Below are positions 1 through 8,975 of a stretch of DNA of 64,000 nt, piece after piece. Positions within the stretch are counted from its first letter, which is position 1. Every line of letters starts with the position of its first letter. Source of the stretch: Alphaproteobacteria bacterium (GTDB lineage: Bacteria; Pseudomonadota; Alphaproteobacteria; Bin65); assembly GCA_022819985.1 (NCBI GenBank), contig JAJEGH010000030.1:1-64000 (forward strand), read 5' to 3'. Made by a program: the position numbers and the translations under genes. Below the pieces are notes generated by a model. The model searched no databases. It had not been told where the DNA came from and worked only from the letters and a program-made list of their open reading frames with translations.

Positions 1-144
1 CAGGCGGGCCAGGTACAGGCGGGGGACGCGGAGGACGCCCCGTTCGCGCCGGTCGCGCCGCCGGCGGACGCCGTACCCTGCGCCGCCGCGCCCCCGCCCC
101 GGGAGCCCCGGGCGGCCCACCGGCACAACGGCAGCGCCGCATGA
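1..144 (+). CDS. C-terminal end of a possible protein (partial)
   Basis: Frame 1 is open from the window edge to TGA at 142-144 and would give the last 47 residues of a protein entering from the left. The tail is rich in Ala, Pro and charged residues and shows no domain, so no function can be given. GC-rich DNA can stay open by chance over this length, so the call is tentative. Its stop codon overlaps the first ATG of the 10-bp repeat array at 141-170. Confidence 0.3.
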   Translation, partial: QAGQVQAGDAEDAPFAPVAPPADAVPCAAAPPPREPRAAHRHNGSAA

Positions 145-170
145 CATTTCATGACGTTTCATGACATTTC
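141..170 (+). repeat. 10-bp phased repeat array, 3 units
   Basis: Three consecutive 10-bp units ATGACATTTC / ATGACGTTTC / ATGACATTTC. The same unit recurs, read on the opposite strand, at 28626-28655, 28711-28730 and 29260-29279. Reading from one ATG, eight codons end in a TGA that overlaps the ATG two units further on, so each array encodes 7-residue mini-ORFs of the type MTFHDVS. One unit per helical turn would also suit a phased protein-binding site. Function unknown. Confidence 0.75.
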
Positions 171-188
171 TCACCGCCTCCCCTTCCC

Positions 189-281
189 CGTCCCTTCGGC
201 TACGCTCAGGGCAGGCTGCTACGCGGCTGACGCTCCGGTCGAAATGACGACGAGGGGATTGCGCCCGGTCGAAATGGCGGG
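189..281. repeat. Dispersed palindromic repeat, solo right arm
   Basis: Positions 189-216 (starting CGTCCCTTC and including CGCTCAGGGCA) closely match 29034-29061. CTCCGGTCGAAATGACG at 232-248 matches the right end of the inverted-repeat elements at 29089-29242 and 29960-30109, as does the adjoining GCTACGCGGCT at 218-228. No left arm is present. A second shortened copy, CCGGTCGAAATGGCGGG, follows at 265-281. Confidence 0.65.
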
Positions 282-353
282 TGGCGGTGCGGCCCGCCGC
301 CGGCCGGGGCAGGGTATGGAAACATTTCCTGCCAAAGTGTAAAAAATATAAAT

Positions 354-367
354 ACAGACCGGTCTGT
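354..367. promoter_or_regulatory. 14-bp perfect palindrome, TetR-type operator-like
   Basis: ACAGACCGGTCTGT is a perfect palindrome directly downstream of a TATAAAT at 347-353, a position where a repressor would block transcription. An identical palindrome sits at 28768-28781, and the shared sequence extends to 19 bp (ACAGACCGGTCTGTCCAAT, 354-372) in the opposite orientation there. Palindromes of this shape are common TetR-family operators. No TetR gene is in the window, so the regulator is unknown. Confidence 0.45.
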
Positions 368-600
368 CCAATTCGGCAACGGCGCGGAGAAACGACGGAA
401 AACTGCGGGAAACGGTTGCAGCGGCGGAGAAAATAGTGGAACAGGCAATCAAAAACAAAGAGGCAGCAGACCTGCGGCCGTTGCGACGGGTTGCAGCACG
501 GTGCCGGCCTTCGCGCCGCCTCCGCCCCGGTTCGGACGCGGAACCGGATATGCCGCCCGCGGCGTGCCGTTTCGCCGCCCCTTGCACCGTGGGCCGCCGA

Positions 601-629
601 TTGACAGGGCGGCCGCCTCCCCCTACTTC
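601..629 (+). promoter_or_regulatory. Possible rpsD promoter
   Basis: A perfect -35 hexamer TTGACA at 601-606 is followed after 17 bases by TACTTC at 624-629, a weak -10. It lies about 145 bases before the rpsD start. The -35 is good and the -10 poor, so this is only a candidate. Confidence 0.3.
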
Positions 630-772
630 CCCGCTTCGATCCTGCCGACGCGGGCGCCGGGCTTCGTTTCCGGCCGCCACGGGCTTTCCGGTCAAGGCCC
701 TGCGCAGGAGCAACGACAACATCGGTGCGGTCCGGCCTTCCGGCCTCCGCCGCCGGGACACGGAGCATATCG

Positions 773-1390
773 ATGAGCAAGCGCCTCTCCTCCAAGGAGA
801 AGATTTCGCGCCGCCTGGGCGTCAACCTGTGGGGACGCCCGAAAAGCCCCTACAACAAGCGCGAATACGGCCCCGGCCATCACGGCCAGTCGCGCCGGCG
901 CAAGCTGTCGGATTTCGGCGTCCAGCTTCAGGCCAAGCAGAAGCTGAAGGGCTATTACGGCAATATCGGCGAGAAGCAGTTCCGCCGCTACTACGACGAC
1001 GCGGTGCGCCGCCGCGGCGACACGGGCGAAAACCTGATCGAATTGCTGGAACGCCGCCTCGACGCCACGGTCTACCGGATGAAATTCGTGCCGACCGTGT
1101 TCGCCGCCCGCCAGTTCATCAACCACGGCCATATCCTGGTGAACGGCAAGAAGGTGAACATCCCGTCCTACATGGTGAAGGACGGCGACGTCGTGGAAAT
1201 CAAGGAAAAGTCGCGCGAGCTGCCGCTGGTCCTCGACGCCCAGGAACAGGTCGAGCGCGACGTGCCGGATTACCTGACGGTCGATTTCGAGAAAATGCGC
1301 GGCCGGTTCGTCCGCGGCCCCGGCCTGGCGGACGTGCCCTATCCGGTCCAGATGGAACCGAACCTGGTGATCGAATACTATTCCCGGTAA
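773..1390 (+). CDS. rpsD: 30S ribosomal protein S4
   Basis: Primary 16S rRNA-binding protein that nucleates assembly of the small-subunit body and contributes to decoding fidelity. At 205 residues it is of normal family length. The N-terminal half has the S4 core (from [10 protein letters not shown], with [19 protein letters not shown] near residues 21-40). The central part carries the S4 RNA-binding domain ([11 protein letters not shown], then [19 protein letters not shown]). The ATG at 773 matches the family N-terminus; an in-frame ATG at 725 would add 16 unrelated residues. The gene stands alone on the plus strand and converges on rsmA, 15 bases away. Identification is secure. Confidence 0.97.
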   Translation: MSKRLSSKEKISRRLGVNLWGRPKSPYNKREYGPGHHGQSRRRKLSDFGVQLQAKQKLKGYYGNIGEKQFRRYYDDAVRRRGDTGENLIELLERRLDATVYRMKFVPTVFAARQFINHGHILVNGKKVNIPSYMVKDGDVVEIKEKSRELPLVLDAQEQVERDVPDYLTVDFEKMRGRFVRGPGLADVPYPVQMEPNLVIEYYSR

Positions 1391-1392
1391 GC

Positions 1393-1407
1393 AGCCGGCC
1401 GGCTTTT
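1393..1407 (+). terminator. Weak possible terminator between rpsD and rsmA
   Basis: The perfect palindrome AGCCGGCCGGCT (1393-1404) lies 2 bases after the rpsD stop and runs into a short T tract. As a hairpin it has only a 4-bp stem and a GGCC loop, so it may act weakly or not at all. It lies exactly in the gap between two convergent genes. Confidence 0.3.
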
Positions 1408-2293
1408 ATCCGCCCCGCTCCGCAACCGTCCGGGCGATGGCGCAAAACTGCTGAACCGTCAGGGTTTCGCCCCGGGCCGTCGGGTCGATATCGAGCGCCC
1501 GGAGCGCTTCGGCCGGTTCGGCGAGCAGCGGTTTCAGGCTCTGGCGCAGCATCTTGCGGCGCTGGCCGAAGGCCGCCGCCGTCACCCGCTCCAGGCTTGA
1601 CGGATCGGCCGGCGCCAGCGGCGCTGCGCGCGGCCGCAGGGAAACGACCGAAGAGGCGACTTTCGGCGGCGGCGTGAACGCAGCGGCCGGCAGGCCGAAC
1701 AGCGCTACCGTCTCGCACAGCCACTGGGCGAGAACCGAAAGCCTTCCATAAGCCTTCGATCCCGGCCGGGCAGTCAGCCGGTCGGCAACCTCGCGCTGGA
1801 ACATGAGGACCATGCGCTCGATGTCCGCCGGGTTGCGCAACCAGCGGACCAGAAGCGGCGTGCCGATATTGTAAGGCAGGTTGCTGACGATCCGGTAAGG
1901 CGGCGGCAGGCCGTGCGACCGGGCGGCCGATTGCAAGTCCAGTTCCAGCGCATCGGCCTCCATTGCGACCAGCCGGCCGCCGGCCAGCGCGCCCAGGTCG
2001 GCCAGCGCGTCGAGCGCCCGGCGGTCCACCTCGACAGCGAGGACGCGCGCGCCGGCGCGCAGCAGCGAACGGGTCAGGCCGCCGGGGCCGGGGCCGATTT
2101 CGATCGCGGTCCCGCGCGACAGGTCGGCCTCGCCGGGATCGCAGGCCGCGCGCGCGATCCGGTCGGTCAGGTTGGCGTCGAGCAGGAAATGCTGGCCGAG
2201 GTCCCGGCGGGCGGCGAGGCCATGCCGGCGGATAACCTCGCGCAGCGGCGGCAGTTCGGCCAGGGCCGCCCGGCGCTGCACCGGATCCGGCAC
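1406..2293 (-). CDS. rsmA: 16S rRNA (adenine1518/1519-N6)-dimethyltransferase
   Basis: KsgA/RsmA dimethylates two adjacent adenines in the 3' hairpin of 16S rRNA using SAM, as a late checkpoint of 30S maturation. The protein has 295 residues. Visible motifs are DLGQHFLLD near residues 31-39, the SAM-binding EIGPGPGGLT near 64-73, and the catalytic NLPYN near 138-142, followed by the helical C-terminal domain. It is the last gene of the leftward lptF-lptG-lptD-surA-pdxA-rsmA run, 6 bases behind pdxA. The surA-pdxA-rsmA order is widely conserved in proteobacteria. Confidence 0.96.
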   Translation of the reverse strand: MPDPVQRRAALAELPPLREVIRRHGLAARRDLGQHFLLDANLTDRIARAACDPGEADLSRGTAIEIGPGPGGLTRSLLRAGARVLAVEVDRRALDALADLGALAGGRLVAMEADALELDLQSAARSHGLPPPYRIVSNLPYNIGTPLLVRWLRNPADIERMVLMFQREVADRLTARPGSKAYGRLSVLAQWLCETVALFGLPAAAFTPPPKVASSVVSLRPRAAPLAPADPSSLERVTAAAFGQRRKMLRQSLKPLLAEPAEALRALDIDPTARGETLTVQQFCAIARTVAERGG

Positions 2294-2299
2294 CGGCTG

Positions 2300-3328
2300 T
2301 CAGCCGCCTGCCGGGTCTGCCGCCGCCCGGCGCTGCGCCAGATCCGCCGCCATTTGCAGGGCAGCGATCAGACTCGACGGGCTGGCGCGCCCCGTGCCGG
2401 CGATATCGAGCGCGGTGCCGTGATCGGGCGAGGTCCGGATCCACGGCAATCCCAGGGTCACATTCACGCCATGCTCGATGTCCAGGGTCTTGAGCGGGAT
2501 CAGGCCCTGGTCGTGATACAGGCAAACCGCGACATCGTAAGTCGCCCGCGCTGCAGCGTGAAACATCGTGTCGGCCGGATACGGGCCGGCCGCGTCGATT
2601 CCGGCCCTGCGCAGGGCAGCGACCGCCGGCATCACGATTTCGGATTCCTCGCTGCCCAGCGCACCGGCTTCGCCGGCATGGGGATTGAAACCGGCAAAGG
2701 CGAGACGCGGCCTTGCGATCCCGAAATCGCGGCGCAGCGCCTCGGCCGTAATGCGCCCTACGGTCTCGACTTTCCCGACGGTGAGGGCGGCCGCGACCCG
2801 GGCCAGCGGCAAATGCGCGGTCACCAGGCTGACCCGCAGCCTCGGGCCCGCCAGCATCATGGCGACCGGGCCGCCGCCGGCGCGATGTTCCAGATATTCG
2901 GTATGGCCCGGAAAGCCGAAGCCGGCCGCCATCAGGGGCGCCTTCTGGATCGGATTAGTCACCATGGCCCCGGCGTGGCCCAGGCGCACCAGATCGATCG
3001 CCCGGTCGATGCTTTCGATCACAGCGGCAGCCGAATTCGCGGACGGCCGTCCGGCTTCGGCGGAAACGGCGGCGCTGAGCGGCAGAACGGGCAGACCGTC
3101 CCCGAAGGCCGCGCCGGCCTCGTCCGCTGCGTCGATCGGGATGACAGGCGCGCCGCAGCCGGGAAGCCTGGAGAGCGTGCGCAGCCGGTTCGGCGAATCG
3201 ACAGCAAAAAAGGGGGGAATCGCCAGCCCGGACCGGCCTTCCCGGCCCGCTCGCCACGCCTTAAGGGCGATTTCTCCGCCGATGCCCGCGGGCTCTCCCA
3301 TGGTCAATGCCAGCGGCAGACCGGACAT
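2300..3328 (-). CDS. pdxA: 4-hydroxythreonine-4-phosphate dehydrogenase
   Basis: PdxA oxidises 4-phosphohydroxy-L-threonine with NAD in the DXP-dependent pathway to pyridoxal phosphate. The 342-residue protein opens with the family signature LTMGEPAGIGGEI (residues 8-20). It has the conserved PGHTEYL segment, the metal/substrate loop FNPHAGEAG, and YHDQGLIPLKTL near residues 263-274, all placed as in the family. The cytoplasmic enzyme is encoded between surA and rsmA, probably on the same mRNA; 68 bases separate it from surA. A shorter product from an internal start is possible but the first ATG fits the family. Confidence 0.95.
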   Translation of the reverse strand: MSGLPLALTMGEPAGIGGEIALKAWRAGREGRSGLAIPPFFAVDSPNRLRTLSRLPGCGAPVIPIDAADEAGAAFGDGLPVLPLSAAVSAEAGRPSANSAAAVIESIDRAIDLVRLGHAGAMVTNPIQKAPLMAAGFGFPGHTEYLEHRAGGGPVAMMLAGPRLRVSLVTAHLPLARVAAALTVGKVETVGRITAEALRRDFGIARPRLAFAGFNPHAGEAGALGSEESEIVMPAVAALRRAGIDAAGPYPADTMFHAAARATYDVAVCLYHDQGLIPLKTLDIEHGVNVTLGLPWIRTSPDHGTALDIAGTGRASPSSLIAALQMAADLAQRRAAADPAGG

Positions 3329-3396
3329 GGACGGGTCCTCTCGGCGAAGCTCGAAAGTGCGGGGTGCGGACGCCGGCGCCTAAGGCATGGCCGGAA

Positions 3397-4338
3397 TCAG
3401 ATCCGGATATCGACAAATGCGGCGCGGCGCAGGTCGCGGAGATACTGGCGCGCGCGGACGCCGACCTTCCGGTTGAACAGGCTGTCTCCGACCTGCCGCC
3501 GGGTCGGCGGTTTGCCTGCGCCGTAGGTCCGCTTCGAAACGAGCGCGAGCAGATAGTAGCCGGTGGCCGTCCGCACAGGCCCGATCACCTGACCGGGCTG
3601 GACGCGCTTGATGGCGCTGTCGAGTTCGGGCGGCAACTGGCCCTCGAAGACGAAACCCATATCGCCGCCCTCGCTTGCCGAACTCGCTTGGGAAAACTGC
3701 CGCGCCAGGCCGCCGAAATTCGCGCCCCGCCGGATTTCCGCGATCAGCCGCCGGGTGGTGCGTAGAGCACTGTCGCCGCTTTCCCGGTCGAACGGGATGT
3801 AGATTTCAAGGATTCGATAAACCAGCCGGTCCCTGTCGGCGTCGAGCCGGGCGATCGCTTCGTCGATCTCCTGCTCGGAAATGCGGGTCCGGGAGGCGAT
3901 GACCCGCCGGATGACCTTCGACCAAGCGATCGATGCCTTGACCTGGTCGACGATCGCGACCGGGTTCACATTGCGCCTGCGCAGGATTTGCAGGAGCTGG
4001 CCGCTCGGCATCCCGTTGCGTCGTTCGATTTCCGCGAGCCTCTCCGCAATTTCGCGGTTTGCAACGGAAATGTTCAGCCGCTCGGCTTCCTGCATCTGGA
4101 GCGATTCGACAATCAACTGGTTGAGCGTCTGCGGTCGCAGTTTCTTGCGCGTATCCGGATTGTCGGGAATGCCTGCCGTCATGAATACGAGTGTCATGCG
4201 CGAGCGGACGTCATGCACGGTTATCGCACGCGTGTTAGCGACGGCGGCAATCCGTGCAGCATTGTCGGCAATCGCCGTCGCGGCGCTTCCGGCCATCAGT
4301 GCTGCGGCGAGCCAAGGCAGGATGACCGAGCGTGGCAT
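3397..4338 (-). CDS. surA: SurA-type periplasmic chaperone / peptidyl-prolyl isomerase
   Basis: Periplasmic chaperone that escorts outer-membrane proteins, LptD among them, towards the BAM complex. The 313-residue form starts at ATG 4338, preceded by GGGAG, and begins with a signal peptide (MPRSVILPWLAAALMAG, cleavage after about residue 24). A SurA_N helical chaperone domain follows (TLNQLIVESLQMQEAERLNI). A single parvulin domain is at the C-terminus (EIYIPFDRES, then GGDMGFVFEGQLPPEL). E. coli SurA has two parvulin domains and about 428 residues; the one-domain form is usual in alphaproteobacteria. An upstream in-frame ATG at 4413 would bury the signal peptide and is rejected. Its position between lptD and pdxA supports the call. 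Confidence 0.88.
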   Translation of the reverse strand: MPRSVILPWLAAALMAGSAATAIADNAARIAAVANTRAITVHDVRSRMTLVFMTAGIPDNPDTRKKLRPQTLNQLIVESLQMQEAERLNISVANREIAERLAEIERRNGMPSGQLLQILRRRNVNPVAIVDQVKASIAWSKVIRRVIASRTRISEQEIDEAIARLDADRDRLVYRILEIYIPFDRESGDSALRTTRRLIAEIRRGANFGGLARQFSQASSASEGGDMGFVFEGQLPPELDSAIKRVQPGQVIGPVRTATGYYLLALVSKRTYGAGKPPTRRQVGDSLFNRKVGVRARQYLRDLRRAAFVDIRI

Positions 4339-4471
4339 AAGGCGATCTCCCAATTCCGATTCGGAACCGCATGGTGGATACCGGATATAATCAGCGGTCC
4401 GGGCCAATATCAACCGCTTGACCCAAACATCGCAGGACTGCGAACGACGGGTCCTTGTGTCCTGAAGCCCT

Positions 4472-6667
4472 TTAGTCGCCGATCTCGCCCAAATGCTTCA
4501 GGCTCAATCTGAACAGGACATAAGTGGACGGTCGGATGTCGCGATCCCTGACGTAACTCTGACCGCCGGTTATACGAAGCGTGCAACACTCGTTCTTGAA
4601 CTGGCCGCCCAGCTGCCAGTTCAGGTTGCCGGCCGCTTCGGCCAGATTCCACCGGCCCCCGCCGAAGACCGACCATGTCTTCGTCACCTGCGAGCGCGTG
4701 GTAAAGGATAATTCGTCGCGCGTTGGCAATCCGTCGGTCATTCCGCGCCTTCGAACATTCAAATAGTTGAAGGACAGGTTCAATGCCGGGACGCCAGCGA
4801 AGAGGCTGACCTCGTTTCGTTTCGGTTCGATTTCGTCGGGATGGAACCGGAACCGGTAGACCAAATCGAGATATCGGCCGGGATTGACTCGCAGCCGGCC
4901 GACAAGATCGGAGACGGACCCTTGAACCCCGGAGGCCGGTTCGAATTCCCGGCTGCTGCCAAGCTCCAAGCTCTGACCGAGAAACAATTCTGACTGTCCG
5001 CCGCGATTGCCCAGAAACACCGTATTGAAGCCATAAACCAACCGGGAACCCTCGTCGACCCTGTCTCGACCCGGAAAGCGATTTGCCAAGAACAAATTGG
5101 CGTCGTCGATCTCTACATCAACGCTGTCTTCGTTCGGAATTATTGCATCGTTCAATCCTCTGAACGTAGAAATCAGGGAGACGCGCGGTTCCATGATCGC
5201 TCGGACATTTCCCAATTCTCTTACGAACGGGTAGCGAATGTCCAACTCGGCGACTGGATGGATGCGGTTAGAAAACCCGGTAAACTGCGAGGAATCTGGT
5301 CTTCCCGACTCCGCGAGGTAATACCCGTCGGCATGCATATCGAGCGCCGCGGCCAGAGTAACTCCCGTCGGCTTGTGAATATAAGGAAGGCGCCAACCCA
5401 AGTTGACACTGGCGCGATAGCTATCGGTACCTTCCCATCGCGTCAGATTGGCTGTGGAAAACCGAAAATGCCATCTGCCCAGCTGTCGCTCCGGCGATCC
5501 AATTCGCTCGAACTCTACATACGGGGCAACCAATGGTGTCGCACGATAACTGTCTTCCTCCCTCAAGCCCTGAAAATGATGAAGTCGAAGTTGAGTATAA
5601 CTCCGATTATGAAATCCTTCAAACCAGACAGAGGAATGCAAGCTATCGGCATTGCTGACATCGTAGAGTCGCAAAAAAGTGTCGTCCGTCGTCCAATTCG
5701 AATTCGCACCAAACCGCCAATTCGAATCGATATCGTAGCGAATTTTACCAAAAATATGACCTCGAGACTGACCTTCCAGTACCGGTCTTACACTCGTATT
5801 CACGCGACGTGCATAGGTGTAACTTCCGGCAACTATAGCTGACCCTTTCTTGTAACGTTGCCGGTATTCGGCAAATAACACCGGATTCTGTTGCGAGGAA
5901 ATCAACGGAGCGAGCGTTGCGTCGCTATCTTCACTGATACGCCAATAATATGGTAGCTTTATCCAGGTACCAAGAGGTCTCTGAGCCCCTACTTCTGGTA
6001 CAATGAAGCCACTACGACTATACACCGTTGGATCTGGGTGAGACAGGATCGGCGTGTAAAATACAGGAAATCCGTATATTTCCAGCCACGCATCGTGGTA
6101 TTCAATATTTCGTGCTTCTCCGTCGTGAATCACCCTTCGCGCCTTGATCCGCCACAAGTTTGGCGTTGTCGGATCTTCTTTGCATAGTTTGCAGGGCGAA
6201 AAGACGACGTTGGTCATCTCTGTCCGCCTTCCAGCGCGTCGGCGCGCGCCGATAGCTGCAATTCGTGTTTTGTCTGGAAAAAGCATTCGAAAATGCTCGA
6301 TCGTGCCGTCTTGAAAATCTCCCGAGATCTGAACGCGTTTACCGAAAACGATTTCGCCTCGCGGCTCGACGATTGAAACGTTTCCAAATGCCGTGATCTG
6401 TCCGGTTTGCTCGTCGTAAATCAGTCCGTCGGCGCGAACTGTGCGGTCGCCCTGTGTAATTTGAACATCCCCCGTTGCAACGACTACACCGCGCTGCCTG
6501 TCTTGAGAGAGTTTTTCAGCAGTGATCAAAAAAGAGCGTTTAAAGTTATCCGTCGTTTGTGCCAATGGCGGAGAACCAACGCCGGGGAGCAACACGAAGG
6601 AAAGCACCAGCATTAGCCTGAAGCACTGTAACATCTTCAGCGATCGACGCGACAACATGCTAGCCAT
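4472..6667 (-). CDS. lptD: LPS-assembly protein LptD (outer membrane)
   Basis: LptD is the outer-membrane beta-barrel that, with the lipoprotein LptE, inserts LPS into the outer leaflet. The 731-residue protein has a signal peptide (hydrophobic core LMLVLSFVLLPGVG, near residues 18-31). An OstA/LptA-like jellyroll follows (VVVATGDVQITQGDRTVRADG), then a long barrel of alternating strands. Both cysteine sites that form the inter-domain disulfides in LptD are present: SPCKLCKE in the N-terminal half and the adjacent pair in NECCTLRI near the C-terminus. The start is uncertain: ATG 6667 overlaps lptG by 8 bases, while 6658 and 6634 are alternatives. An in-frame ATG at 6808 lies deep inside lptG and is rejected. 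Base composition is clearly lower in GC than the neighbours. Confidence 0.93.
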   Translation of the reverse strand: MASMLSRRSLKMLQCFRLMLVLSFVLLPGVGSPPLAQTTDNFKRSFLITAEKLSQDRQRGVVVATGDVQITQGDRTVRADGLIYDEQTGQITAFGNVSIVEPRGEIVFGKRVQISGDFQDGTIEHFRMLFPDKTRIAAIGARRRAGRRTEMTNVVFSPCKLCKEDPTTPNLWRIKARRVIHDGEARNIEYHDAWLEIYGFPVFYTPILSHPDPTVYSRSGFIVPEVGAQRPLGTWIKLPYYWRISEDSDATLAPLISSQQNPVLFAEYRQRYKKGSAIVAGSYTYARRVNTSVRPVLEGQSRGHIFGKIRYDIDSNWRFGANSNWTTDDTFLRLYDVSNADSLHSSVWFEGFHNRSYTQLRLHHFQGLREEDSYRATPLVAPYVEFERIGSPERQLGRWHFRFSTANLTRWEGTDSYRASVNLGWRLPYIHKPTGVTLAAALDMHADGYYLAESGRPDSSQFTGFSNRIHPVAELDIRYPFVRELGNVRAIMEPRVSLISTFRGLNDAIIPNEDSVDVEIDDANLFLANRFPGRDRVDEGSRLVYGFNTVFLGNRGGQSELFLGQSLELGSSREFEPASGVQGSVSDLVGRLRVNPGRYLDLVYRFRFHPDEIEPKRNEVSLFAGVPALNLSFNYLNVRRRGMTDGLPTRDELSFTTRSQVTKTWSVFGGGRWNLAEAAGNLNWQLGGQFKNECCTLRITGGQSYVRDRDIRPSTYVLFRLSLKHLGEIGD

Positions 6668-7823
6668 CTTCAAGATGGAGTAAAACGGTAACGCCCAGGA
6701 ATGTTGTTGCCAATGCCGGCGCCCATACCGCGAGCAACGGCGGCACGCCGGTGGAGTGCGCCAGAGCGAGAACGAGGTCAGCCACAAAAAATAAAATAAT
6801 GCCCGCACCGATTCCGCCTGAGACCGCCAGCAGAATTCCGGTTCGCCTGTTATGCCGCAACGAAAATACTGCGGCGATCAATATCATTGCGCAATAGAGC
6901 ATGGGATCGGCGAGCAGGGAGTGCCAATGCAGCCGGTGCCCGAGCGCCGAGAAGCCCATAGCCTCAAAGGTCTCGATAAAACGCGGTAGCTCCCAAAATG
7001 AGATAGTACGGGGCGAGGAAAAACTTTCCTGAATTGATGCGAGCGTGAGTGTTGTTGGTATCTTGTGGACTGGCTTCAGTATCGGCGGTTTACCTCGCAA
7101 TGTTGTCACAGCGCGTTCCAGATGCCATGACTTGTCCTTGAGCACGGCAGCTGGAGAGTCTATACGGCCATAGAAACGATCTTTGAGGCCATACAACAGT
7201 ACCATCACCTCTTTCAGTACAAGGGTATTATTCTGCACAGTGGAGCTTTTTGCATAGATCACAGTCTGACGATCATTCACCGATTGGCGCAACCAGACTC
7301 CCGCGGTAGACGTGGCCATCAACTTAGTTTGTCCTTTGAGGTATTGATTTTCCAGCTGCTCGTAGCGGCCTATTAGTATTGTACCAAGCGGATTTATTAT
7401 TGTTATCTTGACAGCGCCGAGGACTGCTGCGGCAAAGACTATTGGCAACACAAAATGCCAGACCGAAACTCCAGAAGCCCTTAGGGCAATCAACTCGCTG
7501 GTTCGGTTCAAACGCCAAAAACCCAGCATCCCGCCGAACAGGATCGCGAAAGGTAGTGTTTTTTGCACGGCCAACGGCAATTTGAACACTGCCATTCGAA
7601 GCAAAATGCTGAATGAAACACCCTCCTTGCCGGATCCCCTCCTTATCAATTCAATCAGATCTACGATAAGGATAATGGCAACAAACAAAAGAAATACAAA
7701 TAAAAACCACCCTAAAAACTGCCGGATCAGATAGAATGAAACGCTCAAGGACAAGCGAGTTTGCCTTATCGGACGTAACGCCGAAGGTCGTCGCAGTCTT
7801 CTCGCAGCGTTGATCGCGGTCAT
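6660..7823 (-). CDS. lptG: LPS export ABC transporter permease LptG
   Basis: LptG and LptF are the two inner-membrane permease subunits that, powered by LptB, extract LPS from the inner membrane and pass it to LptC. The protein has 387 residues, with transmembrane segments near 32-54, 77-96 and 120-140, a periplasmic beta-jellyroll in the middle, and three helices at the C-terminus. The family segment RLNRTSELIALRASGVS is present. The ATG overlaps the lptF stop as ATGA (7820-7823), showing translational coupling. The downstream end overlaps lptD by 8 bases. The gene is AT-richer than flanking core genes (27 G+C in the 60 bases 7021-7080). Confidence 0.94.
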   Translation of the reverse strand: MTAINAARRLRRPSALRPIRQTRLSLSVSFYLIRQFLGWFLFVFLLFVAIILIVDLIELIRRGSGKEGVSFSILLRMAVFKLPLAVQKTLPFAILFGGMLGFWRLNRTSELIALRASGVSVWHFVLPIVFAAAVLGAVKITIINPLGTILIGRYEQLENQYLKGQTKLMATSTAGVWLRQSVNDRQTVIYAKSSTVQNNTLVLKEVMVLLYGLKDRFYGRIDSPAAVLKDKSWHLERAVTTLRGKPPILKPVHKIPTTLTLASIQESFSSPRTISFWELPRFIETFEAMGFSALGHRLHWHSLLADPMLYCAMILIAAVFSLRHNRRTGILLAVSGGIGAGIILFFVADLVLALAHSTGVPPLLAVWAPALATTFLGVTVLLHLEDG

Positions 7824-8968
7824 GATCCTACCGGCCCCGATGTGCGAATTTCATGTTTGCTCGTCCTCTCGAACAGACCGGCTAATGCGTTCAACCACTT
7901 GGTGCGAACCAGTAGTATCAGTCCGAAAACAATCGGGAGGATCGCATTGGCATAGGCAAGCGGAATCAGTGCATTCATATCGGCTGACGCATTTGTGAGG
8001 CTGATCGCAATGCCTTCGCATATTCCTGCTGCCGATAGAGCCAAGGCAATTCGAATGCCTTGTCCTCGCTTATTGAACTGTCCAGCCAACATGACTACAA
8101 GAGCAAGGATTGGCAGAGTGAGTGCATACAACGGAGCAATCAGCCGATTGTGTCCTTGAGCAACCAGTTTACTGCGGTTTCGGCGATCATATGTGCTACT
8201 TCCCGGCCAGAGCAATGTACCAAGAAATCTCTCGTTGGGTTTAGCGTCAACTCGCTTACGCCGCTTCTCCAAAGCAAAGTCAAAACTGTAGCGTTGAAAA
8301 TATAGAGTCGAAATCTTGCCGGTTTTCCGATCTCGCTCTTGGCGACTACCTCTGCTCATTAGTACGTGCGGACCTGTGGGGGTAATTGTAATCCTACCTC
8401 GCTCGGCGACCATCGTGATCGCTTTAGCACTGTCGCGGTTGTCCTGGACCAAAATACCTCGAACTTCGTCTCCCGCCCGATCGCGAACATAGATTGTAAT
8501 TTTGCTGCCAAAATTATTGAATACACCTTTCTGGATGAGGCCTACGGAAAAATTGCTGCGAACATCATCGTGCAAGTTTCGAAAATTCTTGAATGAGACC
8601 GGTAGCAGGTAAAGGCTGATAAAAAAACAAACCAAAATGCCAACTATTCCAAGCGTTATTACCGGCATCGACAAATACAGATCGCTCAGTCCTGCTGTGC
8701 GCATCACTAATAGTTCGCGATCATTCAGCATCTTGTTTAATACGAACAGGATGGCGAGAAAGAGCGCGATCGGGAGCGTGATGAGCAGGAATGACGGAAC
8801 CAGTAACGAAGTCAGCTCCAAGAATACGTCCAGCGAAAGGCCGCGGTTAAGGATGAGCTTGAAAAAACGGGTCGACTGGGTCAGCCAGACGACCGCCGTC
8901 AGCGTGACGGCGATAAACAATGTTGCAACGGCAACTTGCCGCAAAATATAGAACTGTATCCTGGACAT
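7820..8968 (-). CDS. lptF: LPS export ABC transporter permease LptF
   Basis: Second permease subunit of the LptB2FG LPS extractor. The 382-residue protein starts MSRIQFYILRQ at ATG 8968. It has six predicted membrane segments around a periplasmic domain, and the family segment LNKMLNDRELLVMRTAGLS. The reading frame stays open to 9229, but the added residues are Arg/Pro-rich and unlike LptF, so the short start is chosen. No Shine-Dalgarno sequence precedes it. A TATACT hexamer ends 7 bases before the ATG, so the message may be leaderless. First gene of the leftward envelope operon; glmU diverges 254 bases away. Confidence 0.92.
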   Translation of the reverse strand: MSRIQFYILRQVAVATLFIAVTLTAVVWLTQSTRFFKLILNRGLSLDVFLELTSLLVPSFLLITLPIALFLAILFVLNKMLNDRELLVMRTAGLSDLYLSMPVITLGIVGILVCFFISLYLLPVSFKNFRNLHDDVRSNFSVGLIQKGVFNNFGSKITIYVRDRAGDEVRGILVQDNRDSAKAITMVAERGRITITPTGPHVLMSRGSRQERDRKTGKISTLYFQRYSFDFALEKRRKRVDAKPNERFLGTLLWPGSSTYDRRNRSKLVAQGHNRLIAPLYALTLPILALVVMLAGQFNKRGQGIRIALALSAAGICEGIAISLTNASADMNALIPLAYANAILPIVFGLILLVRTKWLNALAGLFERTSKHEIRTSGPVGS

Positions 8969-8975
8969 GCGCCGG

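Larger units (their letters stand above)
145..772. other. Gene-poor upstream region of rpsD
   Basis: No convincing gene is seen in these 628 bases. They hold most of the 10-bp array, a solo arm of the dispersed palindromic repeat, a purine/AT-rich tract with a TATAAAT at 347-353, the 14-bp operator-like palindrome at 354-367, and a possible rpsD promoter at 601-629. Open frames across 436-772 are low-complexity Arg/Pro/Ala reading of GC-rich DNA. Confidence 0.6.

Noticed and set aside
436..1677. Plus-strand frame starting GTG at 436, with a helical-looking opening, reading through rpsD and rsmA
   Set aside because: The first 20 residues look plausible, but the rest is Arg/Pro-rich and overlaps rpsD in another frame. 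It has no TetR-like helix-turn-helix despite the operator-like palindrome at 354.
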